Below, piece by piece: positions 34,300 through 46,442 of a DNA stretch of 64,000 bases (within the stretch, counting starts at the first letter, position 1; every line of letters starts with the position of its first letter). Origin of the DNA: Primula veris (taxonomy: Eukaryota > Streptophyta > Magnoliopsida > Ericales > Primulaceae); NCBI GenBank assembly GCA_963682055.1, contig OY821750.1, positions 2,501 to 66,500 of the forward strand, given 5' to 3'. Made by a program: the position numbers and the translations under genes. The notes beneath the pieces were generated by a model. The model saw nothing but the letters and a program-made list of their open reading frames with translations, searched no databases and was not told the DNA's origin.

Positions 34300-35690
34300 A
34301 TAAAATAAGTCAATAAGCATAATTACCCAGATCGTACTCTACGTCATTAACCAAACACCCATTCGTTGCCATGTTTCCCCCAAAAATGCCTTGCTTGTTC
34401 CAATACCGACATCATACCGACATCATTACATTTGCTCATTTTCTTATGTAAGAGGTTGCCTACTTTACTTATAAGTACTGGTGAATTTATTCGTTCATTT
34501 TTAATTCTGATATTTTGTTTACAACCTCTTCTAAGTCATTTGCCACGACGAGGAGCCAAACATTTTTTTATGAATTGAAGGAATTAAATTTGCACATATC
34601 CGTTTGTTAGTTGCCAGAACTTGGAATTGGATCCTTTTTGTGCTTACTATTTGAAATAACCGCAAGGACAAACATTTAAGAGATTCACAATCATTTTAAA
34701 CGGTTATTAATTGCAGACATGCAAATTATGATTTTTTATATGGAGCTATTCACTTTTCAGTTAGTAATATAATTAATTGCATATCAAAACTCATCTCTAT
34801 GTATCACTGAATGCTAAAGGTTTGTACTCACATTTGTGGACAGAGAATCTAACTTTCTACACAACTTTACAATTCCTGAAATGAAAAAAAGCTATAATAA
34901 CCAAACCATTGCATCACTTCGTATACTAATTGTTTTGTTTGCAGCTTTGGTTTCCATGTTAGTACACTGCAATTGATCATTAAATTTTTTTTGCCACGTA
35001 GAATACAAATTATTAGGAGAAAACTCGCATACATGCAGATCATATACTATTGAAATGAAAGGGGGAGTTTGTACTTGCAATAAAATTTGCTAAAGTATAC
35101 AGTGAGGTATTATAATGTGTATATGTTTATGGCGATGGTGCACGCAATAGCCGGGGGGTGATAACAGGGTTACTTCCGTAATTTATGAATGGTTTATTTG
35201 TATTGCTTCGTAAATGTTTAATTCTCAAAGATGTTTGTGCAAATTTATGTTTTGAACACCTTAAAACCCAGAAATCCATTTTTCCCACTTGTATCTTTTT
35301 CTAATTTTTTTTTTTTTTTATATTTTGTTCATACATAGCTTTTAAAACAACTCAGAAGACAGCTTTTCTAACACGTTTGTAACATTCCAGTTTAAAGCTG
35401 GAACACTTTTGTTTCGTCCTAATTAACAAATTGGGATGCCTAAAGGCCGTCCCAACAAAAATTGGAACGCCTATAAGTTGTTCCAACGTAAATTTTTGAA
35501 CGCCTCCCAGATGTTACTAGAATTTGGCAGGTCATATTTTGAGACCCCTTAACTCTGTTCCAAAAAGTAATAGAATGTAGACCATCAATTGGACCAATTA
35601 AGCCCAAATTTTCATTGTTTCGTAATATAATTTTTGCTCCTATTTGTTGGCCGGCACCTAAGCTGGGTAGCTGGCTTGGCTGCCACTAGG
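34300..35690. other. Spacer within the left arm
   Basis: No gene is recognised. At 35395-35515 several GGAAC/GTTCC phrases (GCTGGAACAC, TTGGAACGCC, TTGTTCCAACG) form short inverted repeats that could be a small decayed transposon. The ends are not clear. Confidence 0.4.
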
Positions 35691-35694
35691 GTCG

Positions 35695-36110
35695 GCCATG
35701 CATGGCATATATTACACATTTTTACCGAATTTTGAGTGTGGTTGTTTTTTGTATGGTTTTATCACTTATAATACACTCTTTTGTTGACTTTAGACAGTCC
35801 ATTCTATAGTACACTATTTAATCAACTTTCGATGCTGTCAGTTTTTTAGTAGTTTTATGCCTTATTAAGTTATTATCCTCACTTTTATTGACTTACAAGC
35901 TTTTTTGTTGTTTGGGTGGTTTTATGGTCTATAAGACACGTTTTTATTGACTTTCAATATTGACTGTTTCATGTGTGGTTTTATAGCTTCAAGTACATGT
36001 TTTTGTTGACTTTCAAAACAGACCATTTTTTGAGTGGGTTTATGGCTTATAATACACTCTTTAATCGATTATCGAGGATTTTGGTTCTTGCTTTGCTTTA
36101 TAGCCTATAC
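35695..36110 (-). repeat. Diverged, inverted copies of the 118-bp satellite
   Basis: Four to five units spaced about 90-110 bp, each with GGTTTTATGGCYTATAATAC, ACTCTTTTGTTGACTTTC or a variant, and a GTC...TTTTT phrase. Read on the minus strand they match the array at 39.2-52.2 kb (CATAAAACC, GTATTATAAGCCATAAA, AAAGTCAA), but much more diverged and in the opposite orientation. Confidence 0.65.
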
Positions 36111-36114
36111 TACT

Positions 36115-37025
36115 TTTATCGTCATTCCACACTGTCTATCTCTACTTTCTTACAACTCGGTGGAATTTTATCAACTATCTCAGGAGCATATGGAAGTTTA
36201 AGAATTCGAGTCTATGATGTTGTAGCAGTTGTTCTAGAAGATAATGGTCTTGTAAACGAGGTCCCTTTATCGTTATCTTAGAAACAGGTAATCAGTTATG
36301 CTTTTAGAACTTTGCTAGATTCATTATCTTTAAGTTGTTCTCATATTCAGCCATGTGTGAATAAGCTTAAAGCAAAAGGTGGGTTTATCCAACATGTAAG
36401 AAAAGCCTTTTTAGTGATTTTAAGCTGCATTGACACATTTGGTAGCTGAAAATTTAAGCTGGCTTAGTACTACATACAATTATATTATTTACTAGATTCC
36501 CAAAGGTACCAAATACTGTAGTGACCAATTCGTATTAGAGATAGATAATTGTTGGTAATATAAGCAGCTTGATGATAGGCCAGAATGTTTTTAGGGGCAG
36601 AATAGGTACAGTAATTGAAAAACTTCATTTTAGAAATATAATAGCTCCACTGCAGTGTTTTTCAGCAAAAAAGGTTGGGTTATATGCGTAAAGTTAAAGC
36701 CTCTTTATTATTTGCTTAAAAGCTGGATTATCCAGCTAACTATCTGGAATTCATTGGGTTTATCGGTTTAAAAATCTGGAATTCATTGGGTTTATCGGTT
36801 TAAAAGCTGACATATTCTGTTTTTCTAGGGGTAAGAAAAAGCTTAGAGACTAGAGCTGAATGAACCCAATTAATTTGCAATGTTTGAAATCCAGCTTATT
36901 TCCTGGAAACTGAACATGTTATATTCCATCTGAATAGTTGTGTGGACTACGGGGACTGATTTATGGTAAACATGTTACATTTTCATATCAATTTTATTAC
37001 AAAATTGGACTTATTGTTTGGTATT
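36115..37025. other. Arm sequence with a 32-bp tandem duplication
   Basis: ATCTGGAATTCATTGGGTTT plus TATCGGTTTAAAA occurs twice in tandem at 36742-36805. The surrounding AAGCTGG / CCAGCTTA words resemble dispersed MITE-like repeats. No gene. Confidence 0.55.
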
Positions 37026-37029
37026 CCAG

Positions 37030-37071
37030 GGTCATGTGGAACAAGAACCGAGTCTAATCCAATTGCTGTGA
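37030..37071 (+). pseudogene. Putative second exon of the small-ORF gene family (plus copy)
   Basis: TATTCCAG|GGTCATGTGG starts a 14-codon frame, GHVEQEPSLIQLL, ended by TGA. A matching exon, GHVGQEPSLIQWL then TGA, lies at 60110-60151 (-) about 300 bp downstream of the ATG exon there, and phase 0 joins it to the MMGLQ donor. Here it lies upstream of the 38172 ATG exon. It therefore belongs to an earlier, now incomplete copy, which implies a former tandem arrangement. Confidence 0.4.
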
Positions 37072-37439
37072 CCATGTAGTCTTTAATGTATAAAGAAACC
37101 AAGATCATAGTTTCTGCTAGAACTCTACGTGACTGAATGGAATAATGATGCTTTGTCTAATGATTGTCGCTTCATTGAGATCTGTATAATTTATTGAACA
37201 AAGGCTGCTTTTATATAACTTTTGTTGCTAGATTTGTTGCGCTCGGTGTGATTTATTGTCTTACTTCGGGTGTTATTTAGTTCTGTATTGAAAGTGATTC
37301 TAGATCCGTACATACTTGAATGGAAAATGATGGCCATTTGTATTTATTTTTGCTGCAGCTCTGTTATATGCATTTGTATACATGTGTGTGACTGTTGGTT
37401 TGTCACATTGTTCTTACATCTAGTGCGTTGATGTGAATT

Positions 37440-38340
37440 ACCAATTTCGATTTCTGATTTGGGATTCAATTTTAGCTCTGTATTCGCATTGATGCTAACT
37501 CTGTATATTTAGTGAAAATGCTGGTATGTAGGAAGTGAAAATTGATCTTGGTTTCTGATGAGCCTATATGGGGTTTACTTTAGTTATGTTTTTATGTCAA
37601 CGCTAGGTGTACATATGAATACTAATTTCTACTACTAATCTTTTGTTTATGATATTCTAATTCTATTTTTGCGTAGGATTCACGTGTACATTATAGTAAG
37701 TTTTTTGCTGCTTGTGCTATTGTTTGTTGGTTAATTTCATGTTTTGTTTCTTTAGACCAAACATGTTTTCGGTTTCCGATTCCCCATATCAATCTAAAAA
37801 GTTTATAGTCAGCATGCCAAAGCTAAATTTCCCGCCCACTCAGTACTTGTATGGGTATGCTTTTCACTAAAATGTAATAATTCGTGATGACCAAGTTAAA
37901 CCAACTGATAAAGTGTGACAATACATTTATGATGTTTCTTCTGCTGGTTGTGCTTAGTTTTGACTGGTTGACTAAATTATTTCAACATTGGAATGAATTA
38001 AGTTTGTTTGGACCAAGTTAAACCCATCGGTTGTTTTTCTTTTCAAAGTTCAGCTTTCTTATTTTTTACATACAACTGTTTTGAATATTTTCATACAGAA
38101 TCACCTAGCGGATTTTTTAACTGTTTCAATTAAGAATATTTAAAATTGTTTTTTAGAAAAGAAAAAAAACCATGCATACTAATCAACATGCTCCAAACTA
38201 TTTGACAGGTTTGTCTGGATTATTGGAATTCTCTCGTTCTCCAGCTTTTTTAACAGTAGCCCACAATATGAATGATCCGTCTGCGACAACAAACATGATG
38301 GGACTGCAGGTACTTTCTTTGTTTCCACTCCTGTATTTAT
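37440..38340 (+). repeat. Left inverted-duplication arm around the small-ORF exon
   Basis: 37440-37620 matches the complement of 60590-60790 (GTGAATTACCAATTTC, GATTTGGGATTCAAT, ATGAGCCTATATGGGGTTTA, GTCAACGCTAGGTGTACAT). 37698-38340 also matches the complement of 11990-12692. The same sequence block therefore exists in at least three places in the window. Confidence 0.85.
38172..38309 (+). CDS. Small conserved exon, 46 codons, copy 2
   Basis: ATG in an AAAACCATGCAT context opens a frame MHTNQHAPNYLTGL... ending NMMGLQ at a good donor, CTGCAG|GTACTT (38310-38311). It is the least damaged member of the four-copy family: correct start, open frame and perfect donor. No family is recognised. A following exon of GHVEQEPSLIQ type is expected downstream but is not seen before the satellite begins at 39.2 kb, so this copy may be truncated by it. 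Function unknown. Confidence 0.45.
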
Positions 38341-39204
38341 TTGTATTAATTTTTACGATGTCTCTATTGTTTGGCGTTGATCCCTTGTTTTGAAGATCTT
38401 AATGTAACTCTGAATTTACACGTGAACAGATAAAATTAAAGTTCCAAAAAACAACTCGTGTATGTATCGAAATTTGTAGACATGTAAATAGTATTAATCG
38501 TATTTTTGTTTGACTCTGTAACAACTATTCATCATGTTCTGCATTATAATTTTTTTCCCTTTACAAATCAACTTATAATTTTGGGAAATAAAATACTATA
38601 AGTCAGTGTTATTAATTAGCTTAGAGGTCACGCCATCAAACACTCTGTTTATTTATAACGCAACCGCTTCTTCTCTACTAGTATTCTATATGTATACAGT
38701 GATTTTCGTTTCGGAGTCGAAACAAACACTGGGTGATTTTCGTTTCGGAGTCGAAACAAACACTGGGGTTTTCTCCTCTCTGTCAGCCTCTCTACATAAT
38801 CCCTAATCATAGAGCTATCTTCCCCTGCTCCTCTTCTTTTTTTATATTTGTTTCTTAGGCATTATAAACCTTAGATATTCTTCTTATCTCGTCTACTCTT
38901 TTAACTTTTTAAAATCTGAACCTTCTTTATTGTTGTTTTTATGGGTTGTTTCTCTCTGTTGCTTAGCTGGATCAATGAATTTATTGTACCCTTTGCCAGC
39001 TATATACATAGATTGGTTCCTTTTAACATCGGTGAGTGTATCTCCAATTATTTATTGTGCCTCATAAGCTATCAACATTCACTCAAGGTAGTGCTTTTGC
39101 TGGTACAAAATCCCATTGTTATTTATAATCAAAAGTCCGTGTTTGCTGCAAGAAATCCGGATGACAAAATGTGAGGGAATATAAAATGTATTTCTTAGAA
39201 AAAT
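38340..39204. other. Spacer with a 34-bp tandem duplication
   Basis: GTGATTTTCGTTTCGGAGTC plus GAAACAAACACTGG is repeated exactly in tandem at 38699-38766. Each copy holds the short palindrome GTTTCGGAGTCGAAAC. A 77-codon frame at 38941-39174 has no recognisable motif. Confidence 0.7.
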
Positions 39205-42200
39205 GGCGCAAACGAAAAAATGATAAAAACCGTGTACTATAAAACGTAAATCAAAGAAATAGACAATTTAAAATCTAAATAAAAGCGTGTGCTATAGGCC
39301 ACAAAATCGTGCAAAAAAAATATAAACGAAAAACCGTGTACTATAGGCCATACATCAAAGAAAGAAAATGATAATTTAAAATCTCAATAAAAACGTGTGT
39401 AGGTCACAAAATCGTGCAAAAAATGTCTGAAACAAAAAATGGTAAAAACCATGTAAATAAATCCAAGAAATAAAATAACAATGTAAAATATCAGTAAAAA
39501 CGTGTGTTATAGGTCATAAAATCATGCAATAAAGGGCACAAACAAAAAAATGGTAAAAATCGTGTAATAGACATAAATAAAATAAATAAAATGACATTCT
39601 AAAATCACAATAAAAGCGTGAGTTGGCCACAAAATCATGCAAAAATGGGCATAAACGAATAACGGTAAAAATCGTGTATAATAAGCCATAAATTCAAGAA
39701 ATAAAATGACAATATAAAATCTCAATAAAAACGTGAGTTATAGGCCATAAAATCATGCAAAAATAGACAGAAACGAAGAACGGTAAAAATCGTGTACAAT
39801 AAGCCATAAATCCAATAAATAAATTGATAATGTAAAATATCAATAAAAGTTTGTTATAACACAAAATCATGGAAAAATGGGCAGAAACGAAAAACGGTAA
39901 AAATAATGTACAATGAGCCATAAATCTAAGAAATAAAATTATAATTTAAAATATCAATTAAATCGTGTGCTATATGCTACAAAATCATGTAAAAAATGGT
40001 ATTAACGAAAAACGGTAAAAACCGTGTATTATAATATATAAATCCAAGAACTAAAATGACAATGTTAAATATCAATAAAAGCGTGTGCTATAAATCACAA
40101 AATAATGAAAAAAGGCGTCAAAACGAAAAAATGGTAAAAACCGTGTAATAGCCATAAATAAAAGAAATAAAATGACATTCTAAAATCTCAATAAAAGCGT
40201 GAGTTATAGGCCACAAAATCATGTAAAAATGGACAGAAACGAAGAACGGTAAAAATCATGTACAATAAGCCATAAATCCAAGAAATAAAATGACAATCTA
40301 AAATCTCAATAAAAGCGTGAGTTATAGGCCACAAAATTATGCAAAAATGGACAGAAACGAATAACGATAAAAATCGTGTAAAATAAGCCATAAATCCAAT
40401 AAATAAATTGATATAGTACAATATCAATAGAAGTTTGCTATGCCACAAAATCATGGAAAAATGCGCAGAAACGAAAACGGTAAAAATCATGTACAATGAG
40501 CCATAAATCTAAGAAATAAAATAATAATTCAAAATATCAATTAAATCGTGTGCTATATGCAACAAAATCATGCAAAAAATGGTATCAACGAAAAACGGTA
40601 AAAACCGTGTATTATAATATATAAATCCAAGAAATAAAATGACAATGTTAAATATCAATAAAAACGTGTGCTATAGATCACAAAATAATGAAAAAAAACG
40701 TCAAAACGAAAAATTGGTAAAAACCGTGTAATATAAGCCATAAATAAAAGAAATAAAATGACAATCTAAAATCTCAACAAAAGCGTGAGTTATAGGCCTC
40801 AAAATCATGCAAAAATGGGCAGAAACGAAGAACGGTAAAAATCGTGTACAATAAGCCATAAATCCAAGAAATAAAATGACAATCTAAAATCTCAATAAAA
40901 GCGTGAGTTATAGGGCACAAAATCATGCAAAAATAGGCAGAAACGAAGAACGGTAAAAATCGTGTACAATAAGCCATAAATCCAAGAAATAAAATGACAA
41001 TCTAAAATCTCAATAAAAGCGTGAGTTATATGCCACAAAATCATGCAAAAATTGGCAGAAACGAAGAACGGTAAAAATCGTGTACAATAAGCCATAAATC
41101 CAAGAAATAAAATCACAATCTAAAATCTCAATAAAAGCGTGAGTTATAGGCCACAAAATCATGCAAAAATGGGCAGAAACGAAGAACGGTAAAAATCGTG
41201 TACAATAAGCCATAAATCCAAGAAATAAAATGACAATCTAAAATCTCAATAAAAGCGTGAGTTATAGGCCACAAAATCATGCAAAAATGGGCAGAAACGA
41301 ATAACGGTAAAAATCGTATACAATAAGTCATAAATCCATGAAATAAAATGATAATGTAAAATATCAATAAAAGTATGCTATGCCACAATTATGGAAAAAT
41401 GAGCAGAAACGAAAACGGTAAAAATCATGTACAATGAGCCATAATTCTAGGAAACAAAATGATAATTCAAAATATAAATTAAATCGTGTGCTATATGTCA
41501 CAAAATCATGCAAAAAATGGTATCAACGAAAAACGGTAAAAACCGTGTATTATAATATATAAATCCAAAAAATAAAATGACAATGTTAAATATCAATAAA
41601 AGCGTGTGCTATAGATCACAAAATAATGAAACAAAGCGTCAAAACGAAAAAATGGTAAAAACCGTGTAATATAAGCCATAAATAAAAGAAATAAAATGAC
41701 ATTCTAAAATCTCAATAAAAGCGTGAGTTATTGGCCACAAAATCATGCAAAAATGGGCAGAAACGAAGAACGGTAAAAATCGTGTACAATAAGCCATAAA
41801 TCCAAGAAATAAAATGACAATCTAAAATCTCAATAAAAGCGTGAGTTATAGGGCACAAAATCATGCAAAAATTTGCATAAACGAAGAACGGTAAAAATCG
41901 TGTACAATAAACCATAAATCCAAGAAATAAAATGACAATCTAAAATCTCAATAAAAGCGTGAGTTATAGGCCACAAAATCATGCAAAAATGGGCAGAAAC
42001 GAAAACGGTAAAAATCATGTACAATGAGTCATAAATCTAAGAAATAAAATGATAATTCAAATATCAATTAAATCGTGTGCTATATGCTACAAAATCATGC
42101 AAAAAATGGTATCAACGAAAAACGGTAAAAACCGTGTATTATATACAAATCCAAGAAATAAAATGACAATGTTAAATATCAATAAAAGCGTGTTATAGAT

Positions 42201-43739
42201 CATAAAATAATGCAAAAAAACGTCAAAACGAAAAAATGGTAAAAACAGTGTAATATAAGCCATAAATAAAAGAAATAAAATAACATTCTTAAATCTCAAT
42301 AAAAGCGTGAGTTATAGGCCACAAAATCATGCAAAAATGGGCAGAAACGAAGAACGGTAAAAATCGTGTACAATAATCCATAAATCCATGAAATAAAATG
42401 ACAATTTAAAATCTCAATAAAAGCGTGAGTTATAGGCCACAAAATCATGCAAAAATGGGCAGAAACGAAGAACGGTAAAAATCGTGTACAATAAGCTATA
42501 AATCCAAGAAATAAAATGACAATCTAAAATCTCAATAAAAGCGTGAGTTGTAGGCCACAAAATCATGCAAAAATTTGCAGAAACGAAGAACGGTAAAAAT
42601 CGTGTACAATAAGCCATAAATCCAAGAAATAAAATGACAATCTAAAATCTCAATAAAAGCGTGAGTTGTAGGCCACAAAATCATGCAAAAATTTGCAGAA
42701 ACGAAGAACGGTAAAAATCGTGTACAATACGCCATAAATCCAAGAAATAAAATGACAATCTAAAATCTCAATAAAAGCGTGAGTTGTAGGACACAAAATC
42801 ATGCAAAAATTGGCAGAAACGAAGAACGGTAAAAATCGTGTACAATAAGCCATAAATCCAAGAAATAAAATGAAAATCTAAAATCTCAATAAAAGCATGA
42901 GTTATAGGTCACAAAATCATACAAAAATGGGCAGAAACGAAGAACGGTAAAAATCGTGTACAATAAGCCATAAATCCAAGAAATAAAATGACAATCTAAA
43001 ATCTCAATAAAAGCGTGAGTTGTAGGCCACAAAATCATGCAAAAATTTGCAGAAACGAAGAACGGTAAAAATCGTGTACAATAAGCCATAAATCCAAGAA
43101 ATAAAATGACAATCTAAAATCTCAATAAAAGCGTGAGTTGTATAGGCCACAAAATCATGCAAAAATGGGCAGAAATGAATAACGGTAAAAATCGTGTATA
43201 ATAAGCCATAAATCAAAGAAATAAAATGGCAATCTAAAATCTCAATAAAAGCGTGAGTTATAAGCCACAAAATCATGCAAAAATGGACAGAAACGAAGAA
43301 CGGTAAAAATCGTGTACAATAAGCCATAAATCCAAGAAATAAAATGGCAATCTAAAATCTCAATAAAAGCGTGAGTTATAGGCCACAAAATCATGCAAAA
43401 ATGGACAGAAACGAAAAACGGTAAAAATCGGGTACAATAAGCCATAAATCCAAGAAATAAAATGACAATCTAAAATATCAATGAAAGCGTGAGTTTTATG
43501 CCACAAAATCATGCAAAAATGGGCAGAAACGAAGAACGGTAAAAATCGTGTACAATAAGCCATAAATCTAAGAAATAAAACGACAATCTAAAATCTCAAT
43601 AAAATCGTGCGTTATAGGCCACAAAATCATACAAAAATGGGTAGAAACGAAGAACGGTAAAAATCGTGTACAATAAGCCATAAATCCAAGAAATAAAATG
43701 AAAATGTAAAATCTCAATAAAAGCGTGAGTTATAGGCCA

Positions 43740-45810
43740 CAAAATCATGCAAAAATGGCAGAAACGAAATACGGTAAAAATCGTATACAATAAGCCATAA
43801 ATACAAGAAATAAAATGGCAATCTAAAATCTCAATAAAAGCGTGAGTTACAGGCCTCAAAATCATACAAAAATGGGCAGAAACGAAGAACGGTAAAAATC
43901 ATGTACAATAAGCCATAAATTCAAGAAATAAAATGACAATCTAAAATTTCAATAAAAGCGTGAGTTATAGGCCACAAAATCATGAAAAAATGGGCCGAAA
44001 CGAAGAACGGTAAAAATCGTGTACAATAAGCCATAAATCCAATAAATAAATTGATAATGTAAAATATCAATAAAAGTGTGCTATGCCACAAAATCATGGA
44101 AAAATGGGAAGAAACGAAAACGGTAAAAATCATGTACAATGAGTCGTAAATCTAAGAAATAAAATGATAATTCAAAATATCAATTAAATCGTGTGCTATA
44201 TGCCACAAAATCATGCAAAAAATTGTATCAACGAAAAACGGTAAAAACCGTGTATTATAATATATAAATCCAAGAAATAAAATGACAATGTTAAATATAT
44301 ATATAAAAGCGTGTTATAGATCACAAAATAATGAAAAAAAGCGTCAAAACGAAAAAATGGTAAAAACCGTGTAATATAATACATAAATAAAAGAAATAAA
44401 ATGACATTCTAAAATCTCAATAAAAGCGTGAGTTATAGGCCACAGAAATAAAATGACTATCTAAAATCTCAATAAAAGCATGAGTTATAGGCCATAAAAT
44501 CATGCAAAAATGGGCAGAAACGAAGAACGGTAAAAATCGTGTACAATAAGCCATAAATCTAAGAAATAAAATGACAATCTAAAATCTCAATAAAAGCGTG
44601 AGTTATAGGCCACAAAATCATGCAAAAATGGGCAGAAACGAAGAACGGTAAAAATCGTGTACAATAAGCCATAAATACAAGAAATAAAATGGCAATCTAA
44701 AATCTCAATAAAAGCGTGAGTTATAGGCCACAAAATCATGCAAAAATGGGCAGAAACGAAGAACGGTAAAAATCGTGTACAATAAGCCATAAATCCAAGA
44801 AATAAAATGACAATCTAAAATCTCAATAAAAGCGTGAGTTATAGGCCACAAAATCATGCAAAAATGGGGTGAAACGAAGAACGGTAAAAATCGTGTACAA
44901 TAAGCCATAAATCCAATAAATAAATTGATCATGTAAAATATCAATAAAAGTGTGCTATGCCACAAAATCATGGAAAAATGGGCAGAAACGAAAACGGTAA
45001 AAATCATGTACAATGAGCCATAAATCTAAGAAATAAAATGATAATTCAAAATATCAATTAAATCGTGTGCTATATGCCACAAAATTATGCAAAAAATGGT
45101 ATCAACGAAAAACGGTAAAAACCGTGTATTATAATATATAAATCCAAGAAATAAAATGACAATGTTAAATATCAATAAAAGCGTGTGCTATAAATCACAA
45201 AATAATGAAAAAAAACGTAAAAACGAAAAAATTGTAAAAACTGTGTAATATAAGCCATAATTCAAAGAAATAAAATGACATTGTAAAATCTCAATAAAAG
45301 CATGTGCTATAGATCACAAATCATGCAAGAAATGGCGGAAACGAAAAATGGTAAAAGAAACGTGTACTATAAATCATAAATTTAATAAATAAAATGACAA
45401 TTAAAATCTTAATAAAAACATGAGCTATCGGCTACAAAATCATGTAAAATATCAGTAAAAGCGTGTGTTATAGGGCTATAAAATCATCCAATAAAGGGCA
45501 CAAACAAAAAATTATAAAAACGTGTAATATACATAAATAAAAGAAATAAAATGACATTCTAAAATCTCAATAAAATCGTGAATTATATAGGCCACAAAAT
45601 CATGCAAAAATGGGCAGAAACGAAAAACGGTAAAAATCGTGTACAATAAGCCATAAATCCAAGAAATAAAATGACAATCTAAAATCTCAATAAAAGCGTG
45701 AGTTATAGGCCACAAAATCATGCAAAAATGGGCAGAAACGAAAAACGGTAAAAATCGTGTACAGTAAACCATAAATCCAATAAATAAAATGATAATGTAA
45801 AATATCAATA
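43740..45810. repeat. Higher-order segment, copy 1 (inside the satellite)
   Basis: 43740-44440 recurs almost unchanged at 46443-47143 (offset about 2,703 bp), and 44450-45810 recurs at about 47790-49150 (offset about 3,340 bp). Shared private changes confirm recent copying, for example the shortened GCCACAGAAATAAAATGACT junction and the GAAACGAAATACGG variant. Confidence 0.8.
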
Positions 45811-46442
45811 AAAGTATGCTATGCTACAAAATTATGGAAAAATAGGCAGAAACGAAAACGGAAAAATCATGTACAATGAGTCATAAATCTAAGAAATAAA
45901 ATGATAATTCAAAATATCAATTAAATCGTGTCCTATATGCCACAAAATCATACAAAAAATGGTATCAACGAAAAACGGTAAAAACCGTGTATTATAATAT
46001 ATAAATCCAATAAATAAAATGACAATGTTAAATATCAATAAAAGCGTGTGCTGTAGATCACAAAATAATGAAAAAAAGCGTCAAAACGAAAAAATGGTAA
46101 AAACCATGTAAAATGACATTCTAAAATCTCAATAAAAGCGTGAGTTATAGGCCACATAAATAAAATGACTATCTAAAATCTTAATAAAAGCGTGAGTTAT
46201 AGGCCACAAAATCATGCAAAAATGGGCGGAAACGAAGAACGGTAAAAATCGTGTACAATAAGCCATAAATCCAAGAAATAAAATGGCAATCTAAAATCTC
46301 AATAAAAGCGTGAGTTACAGGCCTCAAAATCATGCAAAAATAGACAGAAACGAAGAACGGTAAAAATCGTGTACAATAAGCCATAAATCCAAGAAATAAA
46401 ATGAAAATGTAAAATCTCAATAAAAGCGTGAGTTATAGGCCA

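Noticed and set aside
35973..36281. 102-codon plus-strand frame as a gene
   Set aside because: Its first half is the inverted satellite remnant. The second half has no recognisable motif or splice signals.
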